Below, piece after piece: positions 46,965 to 54,609 of a stretch of 64,000 nucleotides of DNA. The notes below the pieces were generated by a model. The model did not search any database, was not told the DNA's origin, and saw only the letters and a list, made by a program, of their open reading frames with translations. The stretch is from Flavobacterium limi (GTDB taxonomy: Bacteria; Bacteroidota; Bacteroidia; Flavobacteriales; Flavobacteriaceae): contig NZ_JAADZV010000005.1 in the NCBI RefSeq assembly GCF_010645075.1, positions 1-64,000 of the forward strand, given 5' to 3'. The position numbers and the translations under genes are program-made. Position 1 is the stretch's first letter. Each line of letters begins with the position of its first letter.

Positions 46965-47315
46965 ATGGAACCGAAAAAGTTTGCCAAAGTATGGATTGAA
47001 TCCTGGAATTCGCATGATTTAGAAGATATCATGAAGCATTATGCTGATGATATTCAAATTACAACGCCAATGTTAAAATTGGCTGCAGGAATAGAAAGTG
47101 GCTCAATCCAGGGAAAAGAAGAAGTGAGGGCATACTGGGAAAAAGCGTTAACCAAAATTCCTGATTTGCATTTTGAATTGATAGAAGTTACATCCGGTAT
47201 TGATTCGGTTGCACTTTATTATAAATCGGTTATGAATAAAATGGCAGTTGAAGTTATGTTTTTTAATGAAAACGGATTGGTGAATAAAATGATCGCTCAT
47301 TATACTGATTTGTAA
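46965..47315 (+). CDS. NTF2-like (SnoaL-type) protein inside the his operon
   Basis: This 116-residue NTF2-like fold has an N-terminal helix (FAKVWIESWNSHDLEDIMKHYADD) followed by strands including SIQGKEEVRAYWEKAL and VEVMFFNENGLVNKMIAHYTDL. The His-Asp pattern WNSHDL is typical of the ketosteroid-isomerase-like/SnoaL2 group. No known step of histidine synthesis needs it. Both flanks carry copies of the same spacer element, which suggests a later insertion. It may be a passenger gene. Confidence 0.75.
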   Translation: MEPKKFAKVWIESWNSHDLEDIMKHYADDIQITTPMLKLAAGIESGSIQGKEEVRAYWEKALTKIPDLHFELIEVTSGIDSVALYYKSVMNKMAVEVMFFNENGLVNKMIAHYTDL

Positions 47316-47338
47316 CAGAGTTAAAAATTGTTTTTAAG

Positions 47339-47390
47339 TTTAAAGTTTCACGTTCTGTAAAGCAGCTGAAACATGAACCTGAAACAAAAC
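47339..47390 (+). repeat. inverted-repeat spacer element, second copy
   Basis: TTTAAAGTTTCACGTTCTGT (47339-47358) matches 46900-46919 at 19 of 20 positions. GTTTCACGTTC (47345-47355) pairs with GAACCTGAAAC (47375-47385) at 10 of 11. It ends 14 nt before hisH. Confidence 0.65.
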
Positions 47391-47404
47391 AAACAAAAAA
47401 TTAA

Positions 47405-47986
47405 ATGAAAATAGTTATCATAAATTACGGAGCAGGAAATATTCAGAGCATTATGTTTGCTATTGAAAGACTTGGTTTTAAAGCAGTTTTGAGCAATAAT
47501 CCCGAAGAAATTCAGTCGGCAGATAAAGTGATTTTTCCGGGTGTGGGCGAGGCGAGTTATGCTATGAAAAAACTGAAAGAAAGCGGTTTGGATAGTTTGA
47601 TTCCAACATTAAAACAGCCTGTTTTCGGGATCTGTCTCGGAATGCAATTAATGTGCAATTCAACGGAAGAAGGAAACACAAAAGGTTTAGGGATTTTTGA
47701 TGTTGATGTGGTTAAATTTACTTCTAAAGTTAAAGTGCCACAAATGGGGTGGAATCAGATTTACAATTTAAAGACCGATTTGTTTAAAGGTGTTTCTGAA
47801 AATGAATTTATGTATCTGGTACATAGTTTTTACGCTCCAAAATGCGCTGAAGCCATAGCTACAACAAATTATGATGTAGAATATGCATCAGCTTTGCAAA
47901 AGGATAATTTTTACGGAACACAATTTCACCCTGAAAAGAGTGGGGATGTGGGGGAGAAAATATTGAGGAACTTCTTAAAAATTTAA
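47405..47986 (+). CDS. hisH: imidazole glycerol phosphate synthase, glutaminase subunit
   Basis: This class I glutamine amidotransferase supplies ammonia to HisF. The 193 residues carry the triad Cys in GICLGMQLM, and His/Glu in TQFHPEKSGD. The oxyanion region PGVGEAS and MGWNQI are typical. It pairs with hisF, two genes downstream. Confidence 0.96.
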   Translation: MKIVIINYGAGNIQSIMFAIERLGFKAVLSNNPEEIQSADKVIFPGVGEASYAMKKLKESGLDSLIPTLKQPVFGICLGMQLMCNSTEEGNTKGLGIFDVDVVKFTSKVKVPQMGWNQIYNLKTDLFKGVSENEFMYLVHSFYAPKCAEAIATTNYDVEYASALQKDNFYGTQFHPEKSGDVGEKILRNFLKI

Positions 47987-48069
47987 TCAATATCAAGTTC
48001 AAAAATCAATTACAATATCAATTTAGAAAATCTGAAATCAAAAATCGTTAATCGACAATCAAAAATTAA

Positions 48070-48106
48070 GACTTTACGACTTTAGACTTTCAACTTTAAG
48101 ACTTAA
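48070..48106 (+). repeat. GACTTTnn-type tandem upstream of hisA
   Basis: GACTTT occurs at 48070, 48078 and 48085, then AACTTT at 48092 and GACTTA at 48100, giving periods of 8, 7, 7 and 8. It ends 4 nt before the hisA ATG. A shorter relative is at 49694-49719. Confidence 0.65.
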
Positions 48107-48110
48107 ATAA

Positions 48111-48839
48111 ATGAGAATAATACCAGCCATAGATATCATTGACGGAAAATGCGTTCGTTTGTCCAAAGGTGATTACGATACCAAAATAATTTATAATGAA
48201 AATCCACTTGAAGTAGCGAAATCATTTGAAGCGCACGGAATTGAATATCTGCATTTGGTAGATCTTGACGGTGCAAAATCGAGTAAAATTGTCAATTATA
48301 AAATATTGGAGCAAATTGCAACACAAACTAGTTTAAAAATTGATTTTGGAGGCGGATTAAAAGCTGATTCCGATTTGAAAATTGCTTTTGAAAGTGGTGC
48401 CAATCAAATTACAGGTGGAAGTATTGCTGTAAAAAACAGAACAATCTTCGAAAAGTGGATTGCAGAATATGGTTCTGATAAAATTATTTTAGGTGCTGAT
48501 GCGAAAGATGAAAAAGTAGCTGTTTCAGGATGGCTGGAAGATTCAGATGAGGATTTGGTTCCGTTTATTCAGGGTTACCAAAACAAAGGAATTCAGTATG
48601 TAATTTGTACTGATATCGCAAAAGACGGCATGCTGGAAGGACCAAGTTTTGATTTGTACGGCAAAATTTTAGCTGAAGCGAAAGGAATAAAATTAATCGC
48701 TTCGGGTGGAATTTCAACTTTCGATGAACTCCCAAAATTAGCCGAATTAGGCTGTGAAGGAACGATAATCGGAAAAGCGATTTATGAAGGAAGAATTACG
48801 TTGAAACAACTAGAGAATTATATTATTGGTAAAGTGTAA
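48111..48839 (+). CDS. hisA: phosphoribosylformimino-AICAR-phosphate isomerase
   Basis: This Amadori isomerase is a (beta-alpha)8 barrel. The 242 residues show the catalytic Asp in [13 protein letters not shown], the second Asp in [12 protein letters not shown], and both half-barrel phosphate loops (DFGGGLK, IASGGIS). It supplies the substrate of HisF/HisH. Confidence 0.96.
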   Translation: MRIIPAIDIIDGKCVRLSKGDYDTKIIYNENPLEVAKSFEAHGIEYLHLVDLDGAKSSKIVNYKILEQIATQTSLKIDFGGGLKADSDLKIAFESGANQITGGSIAVKNRTIFEKWIAEYGSDKIILGADAKDEKVAVSGWLEDSDEDLVPFIQGYQNKGIQYVICTDIAKDGMLEGPSFDLYGKILAEAKGIKLIASGGISTFDELPKLAELGCEGTIIGKAIYEGRITLKQLENYIIGKV

Positions 48840-48842
48840 AAG

Positions 48843-48905
48843 GTGAAATGTAAAATGTAGTGTGAAATTTGATATTTTACAAAATAACATTTCACATCTA
48901 CATTT
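48843..48905 (+). repeat. interlaced inverted repeats in the hisA-hisF spacer
   Basis: GTGAAATGT (48843-48851) complements ACATTTCAC (48887-48895), and AAATGTAG (48853-48860) complements CTACATTT (48898-48905). The order is a-b-a'-b', so the two pairings cross instead of nesting. Confidence 0.55.
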
Positions 48906-48925
48906 ATCAATTAACAAAAAAGAAA

Positions 48926-49681
48926 ATGTTAGCAAAAAGAATCATACCCTGCTTAGATATAAAAAACGGAAGAACCGTAAAAGGCGTAAATTTTGTAGAT
49001 TTGCGTGATGCGGGCGATCCGGTTGAACTGGCTGAAATTTATTCGGCTGAAGGTGCGGATGAATTGGTTTTTCTGGATATTTCAGCAACGGAAGAACGTA
49101 GAAAAACGTTAGTTAATATGGTACGAAGTGTGGCGGAGAAAATCAATATTCCGTTTACTGTTGGTGGCGGAATTTCGTCTGTTGAAGATGTTGAAATCCT
49201 ATTGAATAATGGTGCTGATAAAGTTTCAATCAATTCATCGGCAGTGAAAAATCCACAATTGATCAACGATCTGGCTCAAAAATTTGGAAGCCAATGCGTT
49301 GTAGTTGCAATTGATGCTAAACAAATTGACGGACAATGGATCGTACATTTGGTAGGAGGGAAAGTACCAACAGAATTAAATTTATTCGATTGGGCTGTAG
49401 AAGTTGCTGAACGCGGTGCAGGAGAAATATTATTTACTTCTATGGACAATGACGGAACTAAAAAAGGTTTTGCAAACGAAGCTTTGGCTAAATTGTCAGG
49501 ATTAATTAATATTCCGATCATTGCTTCGGGAGGAGCGGGGAATATTCAGCATTTTGTTGATTCGTTTAAAGAAGGAAAAGCAGATGCGGCTTTGGCTGCG
49601 AGTGTTTTTCATTTTAAAGAGATTGAAATCAAAGCCTTAAAACAAGAACTTAAAAATAATAAAATAGAAGTTCGAATATAG
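48926..49681 (+). CDS. hisF: imidazole glycerol phosphate synthase, cyclase subunit
   Basis: It uses ammonia from HisH to close the imidazole ring and release AICAR. About 251 residues from ATG 48926 ([16 protein letters not shown]). An in-frame ATG at 48869 lies within the spacer repeat and is unlikely. Catalytic Asp residues are in PCLDIKNGR and [11 protein letters not shown]; phosphate loops GGGIS and ASGGAG are present. Confidence 0.96.
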   Translation: MLAKRIIPCLDIKNGRTVKGVNFVDLRDAGDPVELAEIYSAEGADELVFLDISATEERRKTLVNMVRSVAEKINIPFTVGGGISSVEDVEILLNNGADKVSINSSAVKNPQLINDLAQKFGSQCVVVAIDAKQIDGQWIVHLVGGKVPTELNLFDWAVEVAERGAGEILFTSMDNDGTKKGFANEALAKLSGLINIPIIASGGAGNIQHFVDSFKEGKADAALAASVFHFKEIEIKALKQELKNNKIEVRI

Positions 49682-49693
49682 TTTTATCTTTAA

Positions 49694-49719
49694 GACTTTC
49701 GACTTTCCAACTTAAGACT
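49694..49719 (+). repeat. GACTTTn-type tandem upstream of hisIE
   Basis: GACTTT at 49694 and 49701, AACTTA at 49709, GACT at 49716: periods 7, 8, 7. It belongs to the same word family as 48070-48106 and ends 9 nt before the next ATG. Confidence 0.6.
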
Positions 49720-49728
49720 AAAAAAAAT

Positions 49729-50325
49729 ATGAACATAGATATCAAAAGCTCTCACGGACTGATTCCGGCAATTATTCAGGATTCAGAGACCAAAAATGTC
49801 CTAATGATGGGCTATATGAATGAAGAATCAATTCAAAAAACAATAGAAACGCAAAAAGTGACTTTTTTCAGCCGATCCAAACAAAGGCTTTGGACAAAAG
49901 GGGAGGAAAGCGGTAATTTTTTGAATCTGGTAAGTATTAAAAATGACTGCGATGGTGATACGCTTTTGATTCAGGCAAAACCTGTTGGGCCAACTTGTCA
50001 CACGGGTGCAGATACCTGCTGGCAAGAGCCAAATGATGCTAATTATGGCTTTATTTCCCAGTTAGAAAATACAATCAAAACCCGCAGGGAGAATGCTGAT
50101 TCTGAGAAAAGTTATGTCGCTTCTTTATTCGAAAAAGGAATTAATAAAATTGCTCAAAAAGTAGGAGAAGAAGCTGTAGAAGTAGTTATTGAAGCCAAAG
50201 ATGATAACGATGATTTATTCTTAAGCGAAAGCGCCGATTTGCTTTTTCATTACCTGATTTTATTGCAGGCAAAAGGATATCAGTTAAATGATGTTATTGA
50301 AGTTTTGAAGAAACGTCAGAAGTAG
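49729..50325 (+). CDS. hisIE: bifunctional phosphoribosyl-AMP cyclohydrolase / phosphoribosyl-ATP pyrophosphatase
   Basis: It carries out steps 2 and 3 of histidine synthesis. The N-terminal HisI part (~1-105) has the zinc-ligand Cys residues in NDCDGDTLLIQ and GPTCHTGADTCW, plus FFSRSKQRLWTKGE. The C-terminal HisE part has KVGEEAVEVVIEAKD and DLLFHYLILLQAKG. The 198-residue fusion is complete. It is the last gene of the operon and is followed by a terminator. Confidence 0.96.
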   Translation: MNIDIKSSHGLIPAIIQDSETKNVLMMGYMNEESIQKTIETQKVTFFSRSKQRLWTKGEESGNFLNLVSIKNDCDGDTLLIQAKPVGPTCHTGADTCWQEPNDANYGFISQLENTIKTRRENADSEKSYVASLFEKGINKIAQKVGEEAVEVVIEAKDDNDDLFLSESADLLFHYLILLQAKGYQLNDVIEVLKKRQK

Positions 50326-50342
50326 TTTCTGCAATATGTATC

Positions 50343-50386
50343 AAAAGCCTGTCTGGAATTTAAATTTCTTCTAACAGGCTTTTTTA
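50343..50386 (+). terminator. his operon terminator
   Basis: AAAAGCCTGT (50343-50352) pairs with ACAGGCTTTT (50374-50383), loop of 21 nt, with T-run beyond. Confidence 0.75.
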
Positions 50387-50407
50387 TTTTCTTCAGATAA
50401 GAACCTT

Positions 50408-51340
50408 CTAATTAAGCGTCAAAGCCCCCAAAATTTCTTCATACATAAAAGGACCTCCCGGATATTTGGCGGTATAATCAAGATTCATCCAGACCTGACC
50501 GCGTTCATCAATATGGTAATGAATTATTTTTCCTTTACTTTCTTTTACAAAAAGTACATTTTTAATCAGATAATTGACTTTTTCCAGATCAATTAAGGAT
50601 CCTATCAGTATTTCGGGATAAATGTGTCCTTTGGTATGAATTAATCTAGGTGTTCCGCCAATAGAGCGAACTGCTGCTGCCATCAAAATCGAATGATCAT
50701 CACAATCTCCTGAAAAATATTCTAAGGATTCAGTAGCTGTAGCAATGTAATCGCCTTCTTTTGGGTCATTAACATAATTCCATCGGTGATTAATTTCTTT
50801 GAAAACCGCAAAACACTGAATGATGGTTCTGTAATCTGAATAACCTTTTATGCCTTTGAAATGTTTTGTAGTTGCCATAATCGCAAAATTCCGAACCTTA
50901 GGATTCTGATATTCTATGGCATTTATAATTTTGGTTTTATTAGGAAACGGAAGCAATTTTGCCACAATGATATCCTGAGGGAAAGGATTGTCAGACATGG
51001 TATAAATCATCGAATTGTAGTCTTCAGATATCTCGGTAAAACCATAATTTCCGATGACTGTTCCGTAAAATAAAACTAGTAAATATAAAGCAATACAAAT
51101 TAATATAATAGTTCTTAACAGCATCAGGAGAAAGTAAATAACTGCAAAAACAAAAACAAAAATAAAAATACGGTCTAAATTAAAAGACCATTTTAAGTCA
51201 ATCAGGTTTTGGTGCAATATGATAAAGACCGGAATGGTAATCAAAAGACTTAATAGCATAATAATAATCCTATCCCAGGGAGATTTCACCTGTAATTTGG
51301 ATTTTAATTGTGGAAAGTCAATTTTTGGAAATTTTATCAT
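50408..51340 (-). CDS. transglutaminase-like membrane protein
   Basis: The 310-residue protein has two to three N-terminal transmembrane helices (residues ~27-115) followed by a transglutaminase-like cysteine protease fold. The catalytic Cys is in YFSGDCDDHSILMAAAVR and His in HTKGHIYPEI; the Asp partner is probably in the next strand (IDERGQVWMNLDYT). Members act as peptidases or amidases at the envelope. The target is unknown. It is the last gene of a seven-gene minus-strand run. Confidence 0.82.
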   Translation of the reverse strand: MIKFPKIDFPQLKSKLQVKSPWDRIIIMLLSLLITIPVFIILHQNLIDLKWSFNLDRIFIFVFVFAVIYFLLMLLRTIILICIALYLLVLFYGTVIGNYGFTEISEDYNSMIYTMSDNPFPQDIIVAKLLPFPNKTKIINAIEYQNPKVRNFAIMATTKHFKGIKGYSDYRTIIQCFAVFKEINHRWNYVNDPKEGDYIATATESLEYFSGDCDDHSILMAAAVRSIGGTPRLIHTKGHIYPEILIGSLIDLEKVNYLIKNVLFVKESKGKIIHYHIDERGQVWMNLDYTAKYPGGPFMYEEILGALTLN

Positions 51341-51361
51341 AGCATTAAAAAGCAGTGTTTA

Positions 51362-52213
51362 TTACATTGCTTTTACGGTTTCAACAAAAGTACTTTTTTT
51401 ATCAATAATACCCAGATCAAATAACTGATTTTGAATCTTAATAAACGCTTTTTCGGTTAGATTTTTTTGCGACCATTGTGTCAGTTTGAGCCATTCCTGA
51501 ATATCCTCGAGTTTTTGATTGAAAATATCAGCTAAGGTCTGATCAATATCCGGAATTTGTGTAAAATTGTGGGTTGTAGTATTTATGATTTCAAGGATCT
51601 TCTGCACTATTTTTGGATTTTTTTTCAAAAATTCATCCCGAACTGTAATTACAAATGAAGGCCATGGACTTGGACAATCTCCCACACGTCTGAAAATTCC
51701 CTGATCTACAAGAGGTTTGGTCATAAAACGTTCCCACATAAAGTAATCAGCATTGCCGTTTGTCAGGGCTTCAACAGCACCATCTATTGTATTGATGATT
51801 TCAAACTGTAAATTATCTGTTTCCCAACCCTGTTCATGTGCGTTTACATAAGCCATTAACTGCGATCCGGAACCTAATCGTGATATGGCTACTTTTTTAT
51901 TCTCCAGATCTTTTATGGTATGAAAATCAGATTTTGCAGCAACATGAATACCCCAAATCAAAGGAGACTGAACATAAATCTGAACAATTTTACTTGGATT
52001 TCCGGCAATAATATCTTTTATAATTCCTTCAGTTAAAATTACAGCAATATCAGCTCCACCATCACGCAGCATCTGGCACATTTTACCAGTACCTTCGGGA
52101 ATATTTTTCCATTGTAAATCAATATTTTCAGCTTCAAATTCGCCATTTTCAATGCAAATCTGCCATGGCAAATTGAAGTGCTCGGGAACACCTACAATTT
52201 TTACTGTTTTCAT
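51362..52213 (-). CDS. substrate-binding protein of the SsuA/THI5-like type, no signal peptide
   Basis: The 283-residue two-lobe periplasmic-binding-protein fold has VGVPEHFNLPWQICIENGEF at the start and the family pattern GGADIAVILTEGIIKDI, DLENKKVAISRLGSGSQLMAY. No signal peptide or lipobox precedes it and no ABC permease or ATPase is adjacent. It could be a cytoplasmic ligand-binding protein or an enzyme of the THI5-like group. Function is uncertain. Confidence 0.75.
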   Translation of the reverse strand: MKTVKIVGVPEHFNLPWQICIENGEFEAENIDLQWKNIPEGTGKMCQMLRDGGADIAVILTEGIIKDIIAGNPSKIVQIYVQSPLIWGIHVAAKSDFHTIKDLENKKVAISRLGSGSQLMAYVNAHEQGWETDNLQFEIINTIDGAVEALTNGNADYFMWERFMTKPLVDQGIFRRVGDCPSPWPSFVITVRDEFLKKNPKIVQKILEIINTTTHNFTQIPDIDQTLADIFNQKLEDIQEWLKLTQWSQKNLTEKAFIKIQNQLFDLGIIDKKSTFVETVKAM

Positions 52214-52306
52214 TATAGTTTTAAGTTTAAGTTAAGTTGTTTGATATGTTTTTAAGCTGTTTAGGTTTTAGATTGTTTAATTCTCAGATTTAAAAATATC
52301 TCATTA

Positions 52307-52330
52307 TCAAATTGCCACATTCTCTAATTT
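52307..52330 (-). repeat. 24-nt stop-proximal repeat, copy 1
   Basis: It is 21/24 identical to 53213-53236. Both copies overlap the stop codon of a minus-strand gene (here the DUF4265 gene, stop at 52324). Confidence 0.55.
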
Positions 52331-52800
52331 TTTAATAAATCTGTTCTGTGTTTTTCTGAAAGGCACGGCTCGGCAAATTCTATAATTTCCTGCAACTCGT
52401 ATTGGCTTAAAAGATTTTTTACAATTGAATAATCGGTATCGTATAAAACTTCTACTGCAAATAAGGTTTCGTTGAGACCTTCAGACTCACAATTAATAGA
52501 TTTTAATTCTTCTCTGATTATTTCCTTATCAAAACCTTTTTCTAAAATGACTACCTGAAGAATTGAATTTCCAAAACTTTCTATTGTTTTTCTGTAAACG
52601 AGCGTTTCTTCGTCTTCGTCATATTCAGCGTAGAAAATATCATCTGTGGCAATTAAAGGTCCGAAAAAAGGAATATTATCTAATTTGAAGATTCCTTTTT
52701 CCAAATCAATAATTTCCGCCCACATCGTTTCAACGACTGTATCTTCCAATAAATCGCTATAGTATCTGAATAATATTTTTTTATGTGTTTCCTGTTCCAT
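52324..52800 (-). CDS. DUF4265-like protein
   Basis: The 158-residue acidic cytoplasmic protein has the DUF4265-type pattern VETMWAEIIDLEKGIFKLDNIPFFGPLIATDDIFYAEYDEDE. The C-terminal half resembles an ACT-like alpha/beta unit. Function is unknown. It starts 8 nt after the VOC gene, so the two are probably co-translated. Confidence 0.72.
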   Translation of the reverse strand: MEQETHKKILFRYYSDLLEDTVVETMWAEIIDLEKGIFKLDNIPFFGPLIATDDIFYAEYDEDEETLVYRKTIESFGNSILQVVILEKGFDKEIIREELKSINCESEGLNETLFAVEVLYDTDYSIVKNLLSQYELQEIIEFAEPCLSEKHRTDLLKN

Positions 52801-52808
52801 TATTTAAT

Positions 52809-53189
52809 TCAATTTGCTGCTTTTAAAGGAGATATTATAATGCGATAACCATCCGGATCTAAAAACATTTTGCCGTTTTCATTCCAATACGGATTTACAG
52901 CTTCTATTATTGGAATATTGTTTTTTAAAATAGTATTAATTAGTGTGTCGTGTTCTGAAATCGTATCCGGATAGAGTACTATGATATCATCTTCATCAAA
53001 AATATGATTCGCTTTCGTTTCAGATTCTGTAAATTCAAAATGCCAGCCCAAATCAGGTTTTCCAATAAAAACACCATCGTAATTATTGTGATTCTGAAAT
53101 CCTCCCAAAAGTTCAAAACCTAAGATCTTGATATAAAAATTTTCAATTTCCTTGAGATTGTTAGTATGTCTGGCAACTCTTAAAATCAT
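52809..53189 (-). CDS. VOC-family (glyoxalase-like) protein
   Basis: The 126-residue vicinal-oxygen-chelate fold has two beta-alpha-beta-beta-beta halves. It starts VARHTNNLKEIENFYIKILGFELLGGF, has a metal-ligand His/Glu pattern in LGWHFEFTE, and ends MFLDPDGYRIIISP. It may be a metal-dependent dioxygenase, isomerase or binding protein. It pairs with the DUF4265 gene 8 nt downstream. Confidence 0.83.
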   Translation of the reverse strand: MILRVARHTNNLKEIENFYIKILGFELLGGFQNHNNYDGVFIGKPDLGWHFEFTESETKANHIFDEDDIIVLYPDTISEHDTLINTILKNNIPIIEAVNPYWNENGKMFLDPDGYRIIISPLKAAN

Positions 53190-53212
53190 GATTTAGAATA
53201 ATTATCTAATTT

Positions 53213-53236
53213 TCAAATTGACTAATTCTCTAATTT
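53213..53236 (-). repeat. 24-nt stop-proximal repeat, copy 2
   Basis: It shares TCAAATTG and TTCTCTAATTT with the copy at 52307-52330 (21/24 identical). It overlaps the stop of the nucleoside phosphorylase gene at 53235. Confidence 0.55.
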
Positions 53237-54104
53237 AAGAACCAGCTAATTTATTCAACGTATAAGCAATAAGTTCATCAACCGCTTTATACGGATCTTC
53301 ACTAAAAGTTCCCGAAGCGCGATTGGCAATAATGGCGTTTAAAGATAACGCATTATGACCTAAAAGCGCCGAAAGCCCATAAATGGCAGCGGTTTCCATT
53401 TCTAAATTGGTAATTCGTTCACCATTGAAATCAAAATTATCCATTTTGTTGTTTAATTCTTCATCCTGAATATTCAAACGCAAAATACGTCCCTGAGGGC
53501 CATAAAAGCCACCGGCTGTAGCAGTAATTCCTTTAAAAATCCGGTCGCTTTCAATAATTTTTTCCAGTTTTTCAGAACAGGTAATCGCGTAAGGCTTTCC
53601 TTTTCGGATATCCCAGTTGGTGTGCATGATAAAAGCATCTTCTATGGCAACATGAGAAACCTTATCAATGAGATAGGAGCGAAGCATATTGTCTAATCCT
53701 AACCCGAATTTAGACATTACAAAACTGTCTACAGGAATGTCTGCCTGCAAAGAACCAGAAGTTCCAATTCGGATGATGTTTAATGAAGTCAGTTCTTTTT
53801 TTGGCCGACGGGTTTTCAAATCAATATTAACTAAAGCGTCCAATTCGTTTAGAACAATATCAATATTGTCAGGTCCAATTCCGGTTGACATTACTGTAAT
53901 TCTTTTGCCTTTATAAATTCCGGTTTGGGTTTTAAATTCTCTTTTTTGTGTTGAATATTCAATTGAGTCAAAAAACTGAGTGATTTTTTCCACACGGTTT
54001 TGATCTCCCACAAAAATTATATCGTGTGCAATATGTTCAGGACGAAGGTTCAAGTGATAAACACTTCCGTCGGGGTTAAGTATTAATTCTGATGCCTGGA
54101 TCAT
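53235..54104 (-). CDS. nucleoside phosphorylase (PNP/UDP family)
   Basis: The 289-residue hexameric-type phosphorylase cleaves a nucleoside with phosphate in salvage. The phosphate-binding IRIGTSGSLQADIPVD, the base/ribose segment NLEMETAAIYGLSALLGHNA and VMSTGIGPDNI are visible. The motifs resemble uridine phosphorylase more than MTA phosphorylase, but the base is uncertain. It lies 64 nt downstream of the SUI1 gene. Confidence 0.88.
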   Translation of the reverse strand: MIQASELILNPDGSVYHLNLRPEHIAHDIIFVGDQNRVEKITQFFDSIEYSTQKREFKTQTGIYKGKRITVMSTGIGPDNIDIVLNELDALVNIDLKTRRPKKELTSLNIIRIGTSGSLQADIPVDSFVMSKFGLGLDNMLRSYLIDKVSHVAIEDAFIMHTNWDIRKGKPYAITCSEKLEKIIESDRIFKGITATAGGFYGPQGRILRLNIQDEELNNKMDNFDFNGERITNLEMETAAIYGLSALLGHNALSLNAIIANRASGTFSEDPYKAVDELIAYTLNKLAGS

Positions 54105-54168
54105 TTTTTTGAATTGCTAAAGTTCGAAGTTGATGAGATTATAATAAATGATTGGAATTTAAAACCTT

Positions 54169-54501
54169 TTAACCACCAACACGTTTTGTTTTAAAGCCTT
54201 TTTCTTTTAAAATTGCCATAATTTTATCACGGTAATCACCCTGAATGATAATTGAATCATCTTTAAAAGTTCCGCCAACGCTTAGTTTGGTTTTAATTTC
54301 CTTCGCCAGAATTTTAAAGTCTTCGTCACTTCCTTCGTAACCTTCGATAATCGTTGTTGCTTTTCCCTTTCGTTTTTCGAATTTGCAGATCATTGGCTCT
54401 TTTTGAACATATAATACATGTTCTTGTTCCTGAACTTCTTCAGGTTCATGAGACTCAATATGATCGGGAAATAAATTTTTAAGTTGGTCTTTAAAGTCCA
54501 T
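54169..54501 (-). CDS. SUI1/YciH-family translation initiation factor
   Basis: The 110-residue SUI1-fold protein is homologous to eukaryotic eIF1 and E. coli YciH. The core KRKGKATTIIEGYEGSDEDFKILAKEIKTKL and C-terminal GDYRDKIMAILKEKGFKTKRVGG are intact, with a variable acidic N terminus. In bacteria it is thought to influence initiation fidelity. It lies upstream of the phosphorylase gene. Confidence 0.9.
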   Translation of the reverse strand: MDFKDQLKNLFPDHIESHEPEEVQEQEHVLYVQKEPMICKFEKRKGKATTIIEGYEGSDEDFKILAKEIKTKLSVGGTFKDDSIIIQGDYRDKIMAILKEKGFKTKRVGG

Positions 54502-54520
54502 AAATTTTGTTTTAAAAAAT

Positions 54521-54602
54521 AAATTCCAATAAATGTAATTTATAAAAATTAAATTCCAAACCCCGGATTAAATTGGGATTTGGAATTTTAATATTGGAAT
54601 TC
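54521..54602. repeat. nested inverted repeats upstream of the SUI1 gene
   Basis: The outer pair AAATTCCAAT (54521-54530) / ATTGGAATT (54593-54601) encloses the inner pair AAATTCCAAA (54551-54560) / TTTGGAATTT (54579-54588). The inner words are identical to those at 43121-43187. Confidence 0.6.
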
Positions 54603-54609
54603 AATAAGT

